From Corallium rubrum (lineage: Eukaryota; Cnidaria; Anthozoa; Scleralcyonacea; Coralliidae): a stretch of 64,000 bases of DNA. The position numbers and the translations under genes are program-made. The notes beneath the pieces are model-generated. The model was not told where the DNA came from, searched no databases, and worked only from the letters and a program-made list of their open reading frames with translations. Shown one piece after another: positions 13,801 to 25,300 of the stretch. Position 1 is the stretch's first letter. Every line of letters begins with the position of its first letter. Location: contig OZ036005.1 of assembly GCA_964035015.1 (NCBI GenBank), forward strand, positions 8,260,188 through 8,324,187. The letters are read 5' to 3'.

Positions 13801-16800
13801 AAAACATTCGAAAACAATAAAAATCACTCAGCCTGCAGCCTCGTGATTTTCATTATTCTCACATGTTTTACAAACACTGGAGAACAATGAAAATTACTTG
13901 GTTAACGGCCTCGTGATTTTCATTGTGCTCTCGTGTTTGTAACCCCTGGTAAACACTCCCACTCGTTTATGAAATTTGCTTCAGCAAGCGCAAACAACAC
14001 GGCTTGAAATCGAAGCTGGGTATGAAAGATAACAGTAAATGCAATACGATCTTGTCGCCAACCTCGACTTGGGTCATTGTTTCGTGGACATTGAAGCGAA
14101 TTCGGGAAGTGTCTATTGTTAGTTATATTCTTTCTACAGAACTGTAAAAACTCATTAATAATTTATGAAGAAAACACAAGGAAATTCTTTGTTTAAAGTG
14201 CCTAGAATTTTCACTTCAGGTTTTTACGATTGTATTTGGAAGAACACCTAAGATAATGAAAAATGGCTTTTACATGCCTTGAAAATCTTATCCCATTCTT
14301 GAATTATTGGCTATGCAATCTGAGCAACGACGTCACACGTTGTACGTGGGAGAAAACGGAAAATCTGTCATATCTTTGAATTGGTTTTACTAAACTGAAT
14401 CAAACCTTGGGAATTTTCCTTGGGGTTTGGTCTGATTACATCTGCAGTGTGTGGTTTCGTATAGTTAAACCAATCCAAAGATGACTTATCAGTTTCGTTT
14501 TCTCCACGTATGACGTCATTGCTCAAATTGCATAGCCAATAACTCAAGAATGAGATAAGATTTGAAAGGCATGTAAAAGCCATTTTTCATTATCTTAGGT
14601 GTTCTTCCAAATACAATCTTGAAAAACTGAAGTGACATTTCGTTTCATAGGCACTTTAAAGTGCATATAAACCCTACACAGTTTTTATTTGTTTGTATGG
14701 ATCATGGCAAAGGAACTGATAAGGTATTAAGTTATTTTACAGTTTTTCTTCAAACATCCCGCAAACAATTGCCGCAAATATTATATGATCAAAATAGGGC
14801 CTAAAATTTGGGACAGAGCATCTGCACGCAGGCTATTATATACATAACTATTCAGTTAACACATTCGCCATTTTAGTTTTGATTTGTCCCATGTAGACAT
14901 GTTTTACCTTTTCAAACCCGGTATAGAATTTTTTTAAAACGGGTTTTAACTCGACCTGGACCTCTCCTTGTGCTGAATAAAATCGTCTGGCGTTAGCCCG
15001 AATAAACCTTAAAGACTCGTCATCAGACTTCAAAGTGTTAAAGAGATAGGATTTGACACTTCGAGACCTGGACCTCTCCCTGTGCTGAATAAAATCGTCT
15101 GGCGTTAGCCAGAATAAAATACTAAAGACTCGTAGTCAGGCTTCAAAATGTTAAAGATAGGATTTAACACTTCGAGACCTGGACCTCTCCCTGTGCTGAA
15201 TAAAATCGTCTGGCGTTAGCCAGAATAAAATACTAAAGACTCGTAGTCAGGCTTCAAAATGTTAAAGATAGGATTTAACACTTCGAGACCTGGACCTCTC
15301 CCTGTGCTGAATAAAATCGTCTGGCGTTAGCCAGAATAAAATACTAAAGACTCGTAGTCAGGCTTCAAAGTGTTAAAGAGATAGGATTTAACACTTCGAG
15401 ACCTGAACCTCTCCCTGTGCTGAATAAAATCGTCTGGCGTTAGCCAGAATAAAATACTAAAGACTCGTAGTCAGGCTTCAAAGTGTTAAAGAGATAGGAT
15501 TTAACACTTCGAGACCTGAACCTCTCCCTGTGCTGAATAAAATCGTCTGGCGTTAGCCAGAGTAAACCTTAAAGACTCGTCGTCAGGCTTCAAAGTGTTA
15601 ACCGACAACGCCTGTCGTCATTTAAGAAACGCCAACTGTGATCGCTCTGTCACTAGCAGTGTACGCACGACGTACGTACGAGGTGTACGCACGAGCTTTA
15701 AAATTCGTTGAATATTTGCAGTTTAATTATTTTAGTAATGCCAGATGGGTGTGCTGTATACGGTTGCTCAAACACAGCCGATGACGTCAAATTAAATTTT
15801 ATTTTTGACTTAAATGACGTCACAGGTGTCTCGTCCCAATCTTCTATAATTTGCGGCTTTTTCTTATAAATAGCTATTTTTAAAGCGAGATATCTCTGGA
15901 ATGAATGGACCAAATCAAAAACTGTAAAAGAACTTATCAGCTGTTTTTGCATCCTATATACAGAAAACTGAAAACTGTGTAGGGTTTTTATAAACTCTTT
16001 GCCTTGCGTATGGTTCGTTTTCGAACGAACGCCAGACGATTCTACTTGTCAAGAGGAGAGCCCTTTGAATTGAAGGAGTTTATGTCTTATATGTGGTAAA
16101 GAAACCTCCTGATTCACATAGACTTTAGCTTTGATTTTCATGTCATGCAGGTACCAGGCCTTTTGCAATTTACAGAAATTTCTAGCGGGGAATTCAAAAT
16201 AGCGATTTCACGCAATATTTGAAGAGAGAGAGAGAGCTCCGAAACGATTGGACCAAATCAAAAACTGTAAAAGAACAAGTCAGCTATTTTTGCCTTCTCT
16301 ACACAAACATAGGTTATAGGTAGCCTAGTTTCTAAGCCTTTCGTTTCCGCCATGAGCTTGGCCGCGTAGTCGCTTTGGGTTCTTGGGAAGACTGGGGAGA
16401 GGCTGGAGACGAGAAGGCCTAGCAACATTCGCGAAAAGGTCCTGCGCCCAGAATCGTTTCGGCCCTTCGAGTGTTCCTGGGAACTAGTAAATCTACCGTA
16501 AAGATTTTACCAAAGATCTTGGCGATCGAAAGAAGGATATATGGAATATATTCCAATTGGAGCTCGGAATGCAAATTTAACTGTTTAACTTTCCAAGTGA
16601 ACCTTCGTCGATCCGATGTGAGTAGGCTTGTATTATTTTATGCAGATGGAAATAGTAAGTGTCGGGAAACACTTAGGATGTCATAACATCACAATTCTTC
16701 CTCAATAAACAACTGAGCTGTAAAGTGAAAGTGTTTACGAATGTTGCTAGGCCTTCCCCAGCGGGTCCGTTCGGATCACTTCCAAAACGTGTCAACCGAG

Positions 16801-18486
16801 GAAGGCCTAGAAACTAGGCTAGGTTATAGGCTTTTTAATTTTCACAATTCTTTCCCCGACTTAAGCGCTGATAAAGTATAAACCTAAATAAGATATTACT
16901 GAATAATGTATTCTATTTAATGTGTGTAGTTGTATTCCAAAATATTATTTGATTAGTATAGGTAATAGCGTGGTTTCGAGTGCAATTTGGAAAAAATATG
17001 CACAAGTGAGTTTTTCAAAGACTATCAAAATTGCACGAGTCCGAAGGACGAGTGCTAGTTGAGGTCTTTGAAAAACTCACGAGTGCGTGTTTTTTCAAAA
17101 TTGCACTCGAAACCATGCTATTACTTATTAATAATATACATGAAAATGTTAGACAAAATGTTCTTCCGGCTACGAAGTTACATACCACTCATTGCTCCAC
17201 TTCTCGAAGCTTTAATGGTTGAAAACTGCTTCATTTTGTTCAGTAAATAAGTCAAACGTTTTACTCATAGCATCTAACCTCTTCTAGTCTTCTTGTAGGA
17301 ACTTTTATGACAATATTAAAGCAAAATTCACTCTGTATTTCATCGAAATGTTCTTCGACAACTTTATGTTTTGGTCGCCATATTGGATTTTCTCGTGAAG
17401 GAAAAACCATCCTTCAAAATCCGCATAGGCATTTCATTGGCTTTCCGGTAGATTCCGGTTGTTTGTTTACTAGCCAATCAGAATGCTTGATACTCATTGA
17501 AATTTGGGAAATATCAAGACTCTCGGGAAAACAAAGCTAACTGTTTCCCTCGGGAGCAGACATTAAGTGTATATTATCACATATCCCCTCGTGGCCTCAA
17601 AATAAATTATACTTAAACTTTAATATGAAGATGAGTTGTTTCATTGTTCTTTTCTAATGTAGGGAAAGATGAAAGCGTTTTATCGAATTTTAAAATGTAT
17701 AACTTGCAAGGACGATACGTGGACGTATGGATGGGAGATCAAATTCACACAGCCTTGAGGAGAAAGCCAATGTTTGACGCCATTGTTACCGATCGTAAGT
17801 CAAATGGAGGTCTAAACTTAGTCAAAATCCTGTCGGTCATTTATTTCGCTGTTTTTCTCTTTGATGTTTCTTGCTGAACGAGCTGCCACGTCAGTCGTCA
17901 CATAGTCAATCGGGAAATATAGGCTCGATTCCAGCCGTTGTGTGAGCCCGCGTTCCTTCGCCCCCACACACCCAACGGCTGGAATCGAGCCTAATCGGGA
18001 AATGGTCTGGAAACTCGGCGAAAGTCTTTCTTTAATTCGTGGAAAGCACGGGTGGCGTGTGCTGTTAGCGCGCTGCCTCTCACCAAAAAGTTAAGTCCGG
18101 TTTGGGAATGACCCCGTTGTCGAGCTTGGAACTCATGTGAGTAGAGTTGTAGTTGATCTCTCTTGTGCTTCGAGGGTTTTTCGCCGGATACTCCGGTTTT
18201 CCTCCCTCCATAAAATCAATCTGAACTGTGTCAAAGCAGGGATTTAGAAATAGGGTTTAATATACACATATTCCTGCTTTGACGTCAAAATGACATCACT
18301 TCCGTAACCTTTAACAGCGAAAAAGCCCATGAAGATGAAATTTTCGTCTGACAAGATATATTACAATTTTTCTCAGAACAATCTAAAGATTATAAATATT
18401 CAAAGTCCCCAACCATGAGATAGGCACTTTATTAACACGTGTTTTTTTTCTCTTTAGTTTTTAGTCCGTATTTTATACTTTTATAT

Positions 18487-18555
<69 letters not shown>

Positions 18556-18910
18556 ACAATTAGATTATGAGCTCGAAATTTCTATGAGTGAATAGTTGAC
18601 GAGAGCGGAGCTCGAGTCAACTATCATCTCATAGAAATTGAGAGCGAATAATCTAACTGTTTTAGTAGAAACTAATTTGTGTACCTTAGTTCTTCCAAAT
18701 TATTTCAAAAAACGAAGCATAACCATTGTTTCTGTGCGAAAACCAAGGCAAAACAATCTTTCACTCCTCGTGTCCTCCATGTTGTTTTACTGCATGGCCG
18801 CGCGAGTACTGGTACTCAATTTGCTACTCGCTATCTATTGACGAATAGATATCGAGTAGAGTAGCCAATCAGATTGCAGCATTTGCAATAGAATACTAGT
18901 AAGTTTCTAC

Positions 18911-18949
<39 letters not shown>

Positions 18950-19272
18950 TCATTAATAATCCATGAAGAAAACACAAAAGAAATCATGACCGTGAAGGAG
19001 GTTGTATATCTGATACAAAATACGCGTGGTTGTATCATTTGATACAACCACTAGTGGTTGTATATTAGGTCTATCTCAGCAATCTAAAACATTGAAATTG
19101 AGCTTTTTCTGAATTAATCTGAACAAATATTACTCATATTAACATCAAATACTCGGAGTATTTTAAGCTATTTACAATATTCGTGTCCGTGTTGTATTGG
19201 ATATGACAAGCTCTCGCCTTCGGCTCGAGCTTGTATATATCCAATACAACACGGCCACTCATATTGTAAATA

Positions 19273-19332
<60 letters not shown>

Positions 19333-22300
19333 CGAGGATTGAGTTTCCAGACCATTTCACGATTGACTATGACTGTCAATACTAAGAAAACTCAGACTCT
19401 AGACGGAACTCCAACCCGAAACCTTCCAAGTATATGCTAGCAATTAAGCCACTAGAACTCAAATGCTGTATGAGACAGCTTGTTCAGCAAGACCTGAGAA
19501 AACATTACTGACTCCATGCTGCAAATCTTTTACCCCGTTTACACAACACCAAACGAATTCGGAACCGATCTCGAATTAGTACGGTTCCGCCTGTTTACAC
19601 GGTGAAATAGGACGAATTCGAGACCGGTCTCGAATAGACCTTTCCATATGAAGTGCATCGATCACGTGATCTTTCTTTTTGACAAATTTGATTGGCTAAT
19701 GTCCAAAGTTTGTTCGAAGTTTTGTTTTGCGAGAGCCAATGAAATCTCTCAACGCGTTATCCCCGCACTTCATGGAAAGGTCTATTCATCCGGTACCGTA
19801 TAAACGTAGCCTTACACAAAGTAACTAACAAGAAGTTGTATTTTTACTGACGTATTTTTGTATTCAGTAATCAATTGTGCCCTATTGACGATTGTGCTTG
19901 CAAAATCACATATTACGTGTCTTTTTCCTGTGTCTATAGCTCCATATGGGATTAGAGAAGGAAGTAAAAAATCAGCACTGGGAAAATCTCGAGAATCTGA
20001 CGTAAACAAAGACATCAAAGCGTATGTGTTGACTATACAGTATATGACATGTCTCTGTTTTTGTTGTCATTCTGTGGAATTTATTTAATCAAGTTCTACG
20101 TTTGCGCACATGATTGCGTTCTAAGAAGTTTGCGCACATGCATGATTGGCATTGCATTCTAAGTTTGTGCACATGATTGTATTCTAAGCGGCTTGTGCAC
20201 ATGATTACGTTCTAAGTTTGCGCACATGATTGCGTCCTAAATTTGCGCACATGATTGTGCTCTAAGTTTGTGCACATGATTTCGTTCTAAGTTTGTGCAC
20301 ATGATTGCGTTCTACGTTTGCGCACATCATTGCGTTCTAAGCAGTTTGCGCACATGATTGGCATTGCATTCTAAGTTTGTGCACATGATTGCATTCTAAA
20401 TTTGTGCACATGATTGCATTCTAAGTTTGCGCACATGATTTTGTTCTAAGTTTATGCTCATGATTGCGTTCTAAGTTTGCGCACATGATTGCATTCTAAA
20501 TTCGCACACATGATTGCGTTCTAAGCAGTTTGCGCACATGATTGGCATTGCATTCTAAGTTTGTGCACATGATTGCGTTCTAAGTCTGTGCACATGGTTG
20601 CATTCTAAGTTTGTGCACATGATAGCGTTCTAATCAGTCTCCGCACATGATTGTGTTCTAAGCAGTTTGCACACATAATTGCGTTCTAAATTTGTGCACA
20701 TGATTGCGTTCTAAATTTGCACACATGATTGCGTTCTAAATTTGCACACATGATTGCGTTCTAAATGTGTGCACATGATTGTGTTCTAAATTTATGCACA
20801 TGATTGTGTTCTAAGTTTGCACACATGATTGCATTCTAAGTTTGTGCACATGATTGCTTGCGTTCTAAGTTTTTTCACCCCTGGACATGCAAAAAATTTC
20901 CAGATTTTTTGCATCCCCGGGAGTGCAAACATTTTCAGATTTTTTACACCCGCAGACATGCAAAAATGTCAGATTTTTTGCACCCCCGGACATGCAAAAC
21001 ATTTTCAGATTTTTTACTTAAACAAAGCATTATAGCGCACGAGTTGAAAATTCATTATAGTGCACGGGTTGATTTAATTGCAGGTAGCGGAAGCCTGTAA
21101 AACAACGCGGTGAGTTGTGGTGACAAGCTGCAAATGTGAGCCTCCTCGTACATCTTTACTGCATTTTATTATATGGCAGAATTACTTCCGGTAAAATCAC
21201 GCGCTGTGATTGGTTGCTGATGGGGCGAGATTTCTCCGTAATGCCCGCGGGCATTATGAAAATTGTTAATGCCCTACAATTGGAAACAAACAAAAAATCT
21301 TAATAAGAAACTTTTATTGCCGAAAAACGGCGAAAATAGATGTAAAAAACGACAATGAACATTATAAAAGTAAATTCTAGTATCCAAACGAGAAGGAAAC
21401 AGAAGAAAATAACGCTAGTTCGGTGTTTTGATGAAGTTAAAGGAAGCGAAGACCAAGAAATACAATAAACTATATAATAAACTACTTAATAACCTTGACC
21501 GTTCGGTCTTTACGGTAAAATATTAAACCTCGGTCTTGAGCGTATTAACCTCGCTATCGCTCGGTCAATACAACAAGACTTCAGTTTAATATTTTACCGT
21601 AAAGACCTCACTGGCTTTATATATACATAGATGTGCGAAAATATGAAATTTATTTCCAGCGTTGACTCACTCGTTCGCTTTGCTCACTTGTGAGATATCC
21701 TGTTCAACCTTTTTTGTTTATTATTATAATAAATAGTCCTATTGCCCCACAAAAATAGAGCTGTATACTCCAGTGCGTTTTATATATTTATTCAAACAAC
21801 AACATAAATACCAGATTTGGTATATAAGATACATACATATAACATATAAACTGAACTACGTGCTCAACTATAAACTTTCAAAACTTGTTAAAACATTAAA
21901 ACAGTATTTAGCTACCAAGGTCATAATTGTTTTGTCTTGCATAGCAATGACATACATGAAAAAGTCTTGGTAGCTAAATTTAGAAACGAGTTATTTATTT
22001 TACAGAGACTTTCCATAAAATTAACTCTAAGATCGGCGAACTTTGTGTTTCTGCATGACATTAAAAGGTGTTGTTCGTTCCCAATCTCATTTAGATCACA
22101 ATGTCTGCATGATAATCGACACGTGAGATTATCATGAATAATCACACATGTGAGATCATCGATTTTATTAGTGGCGGGATAACTCTATTTTAATATAATG
22201 TTATATATTTTTATAAAATAACCGGAAGTAAATGAACGACAACACGCATTCTGATTGGCTATTGAGTCAAACAAGCGTGCCATTATAACTCCATAACGGC

Positions 22301-25300
22301 ACGGCACACGAGATACTTCGCGACGATTTTGTCGTTTTTGATGAATTTTATGTGGATTTAATCATCAACAAAAGTCAAGAATTACTTGGATATATGTCTA
22401 ATCACGTAATTAACACAGCAGAATGTTTTCAGTGCAACTTTAAGTGCATTTTCATCGCTAAAATCCCCGACGTGTTGTAGGGGGCCACGCGTGGCGCTAA
22501 ATGGTAACAAACTCGTCAGTGGCGTGGTGGCAGGGGGCCGGGGGGGCCAAGGCCCCCCCAGCTGGGGTTGCAGAAGGGGCGCCAAAAGTAGCAAGGGCGC
22601 CAAAACTTAACAAAATAAACCTATTTCTTTGTATAGCTAGATCTTCAATGGTGAGATATAAAGATCTGAAATCTGTAATCTTTTGTGTTTTCTATGAAGT
22701 TTTATAATCTTCAGAATTCTGTAAAATCTCACTCCAAAATGGCAGGAAATGGCATATCAGAGACTCTAGACTTAAACATTTTACGGGGGAGCATACCCCC
22801 GGACCCCCCTAGACGTTTGGCACTACTTCGGCGCTCGCATTGGCCTCGCCTTTGAGAGAACCCGTTGTTTGTTGTAATATTACATATTGTTACTTGAGTT
22901 ATTTTAAAACAAAAAATGTGATCATTTATCAAATACAGTGATGTTTTGGGTTTTTTCTCTTTTTTTTGCTCAAAGCTAACGTGGACACCCCAGCCTGAAA
23001 CTTGCCACCACGCCACTGAAACTCGTCCTGAGACTGGTAATCTGTTTTTTTTACTTACTTTTCTTGGGTTTATTGACAATTTAAAGTCATTATTTTATAA
23101 ACGAAATAAAAAACTTAGTCGCTGTGCGATTATCGAGTTATAATGCACTCGAGAAGCTAGTAAAACACTCGGCTATCGCCTCGTGCTTTACACGCATCTC
23201 TCGTGCATTATAACTCGATAATCGCATGCGACACGTTTTTTATTTCTCAAATAAAAGTGACGCTGCGTAGGCAGTGTTAAAATACAAATCGAAATATACT
23301 AAGGTTTGAGTACTGCCGAAATTATTGAGCGTAATTTCTAAGGTTTCGAGCGAAGGTCCTTCGTCAGAGGCCCACGTTTCTCTCTGACGAAGGACCTTTG
23401 CTCGAAACGTTAGAAACTACGTTTAATAATTTCGGCAGTACCAGTGGCGGCGCCAGGGTACGAGAAGGGGGGGGGGGGGGGTGAGGGGGGGGGGTGGAAC
23501 AATGCTAGTGCCAAAGGCACGAGCACTAGGGGGGTCCGGGGGCATGGTCCCCTGGAAAATTTTGAAATCCAGAGTCTCTGAAATGCCATTTCCTGCATTT
23601 TGGGGGAGATTTTACAAAATTTTGAAAATTATAAAACGTCATAAAAAACACTAAAAACTACACATTTCAGGTCTTTGTATGGGATATTTCATGGACAATT
23701 ACTAGATACTGTCAAAAAATTAAGAAAGATATCTAACAGTGCCATTCTATTTCGAATCATCGATATTAAAAAAGAAATAAAATCACAATAATTTTGAGGT
23801 GTTTTATTACTTGTCTTCATTCTTATATTCAAAAGTTTATTTAGGTAGGTTGCCTGCCCTTATGCTAGTAGTTTCCATGAGCCAGATTTCAAATCTCAGT
23901 CAAAAACCTACCCCCCCCCCCCCCCCCTAAACTTTTCTCCTCGAATTTGGACGAATTGGAAAATCGACCTTGGAGAGAATTTCCCAGTCCTCCCTGTGGC
24001 ACCGCTGCTGGGCAGTGCTCAAACCTTTCGATAGTCCAGTGCAAACTTAGTTGTACATCCTTTTTATTCCATTTTCAAAAGGTGATTTTTTCTTTCAGCA
24101 ATACGTCAGCCGCTATCCAGGGCTGTGAACTCTCTGAAGCGTTGTACAGTTTGTTAGATTTTTCGGCCAGATATCTTGTACTAAATGGTCGCCTAGTTTA
24201 TTGGTTACCTACTTACAGACCTAGGTAAGTTATTTAAGGTTTGAACTACAAAAATGTTAGGATGAGTAAATTGGAGACGATTGTTTTGGCACATTCTAAA
24301 CATTTCTTTTTTGAGATTTATTTACAAGCGTCTTTCCTTCCTTTCCTTCCTTCCCTTCCTCCCTTCCTTCCCTTCCTTTCCCTCCCTCCTTCCTTCCTTC
24401 CATTTCTTCCCTTCCTTCCATTTCTTCCCTTCCTTCCATTCTTTCCATTTCTTCCCTTTCCTTTCTTCCCTTCTTTCCTTCCCTTCTTTCCTACCCTTCC
24501 TTCCTTCCTTCGTTCCTTCCTTCGTTCCTTCCTTTCCTTCTTTCCTTCCTTCCTTCCTTCCTTCCTTCCTTCCTTCCTTCCTTCCTTCCTTCCTTCCTTC
24601 CTTCCATTTCTTCCATTTCTACCCTTCCTTCCCTTTCTTCCCTTCCTTCCTTCCCTTCCTCCCTTCCTTTCCTCCCTTCCTTTCCTTCCCTTTCTACCTT
24701 CCCTTCCTTCCCTTCTTTCCCTTCCTTCCTTCCCTCCCTTTCCTTCCTTCCCTTCTTTCCTTTCCTTCCTTCCTTTCTTCCTTCTTTCCTTCTTTCTTTT
24801 CTTCCCTCTTTTCTTCCCTCTTTATCTTCGAGGAAGTAGTTTGCAAAAGTAGTATAATAAAATATATTTTAAAATTGTAGCACGTTTTTGTTTAGATATT
24901 GCACTGAACATGTTCCAAGCCATCCATGCTTGAAGTTGTTGTATAACAGTGAACAACTTTTGTCCTCTAATGTTTCAAGACGACTTATTACCATGGAGAA
25001 AATCAAAGAGTTTGAGGTATGTCCGTTTATGAAATATTGAACCAGGCAATCAAGGAGGTGGAGATGGAGTGGTCGGGATGGGGAGGTTGTAGATAGGGTG
25101 GTCGGGCTATGGGGAGGTAGAGATAGGGTTGTGTGGTTGCGGTTGGGGAGGTGGAGATTGGGTGGTTAAGACGGGGAGGTTAAAATTGGGAGGTGGAGAT
25201 AGGGTGGTGAGAATGGGGAGATTGGGATGGGGAGTTGGAGATGGCGTAGTCGGGATGGAGTGGTAAGAATTGGGAGGTGGAGATAGAGTGGTTGGGATAG

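Noticed and set aside
24241..24880. Two ~200-codon Phe/Pro/Ser ORFs
   Set aside because: Polypyrimidine (CTTC)n translation. Real coding starts at the TRMT11 exon 24896.
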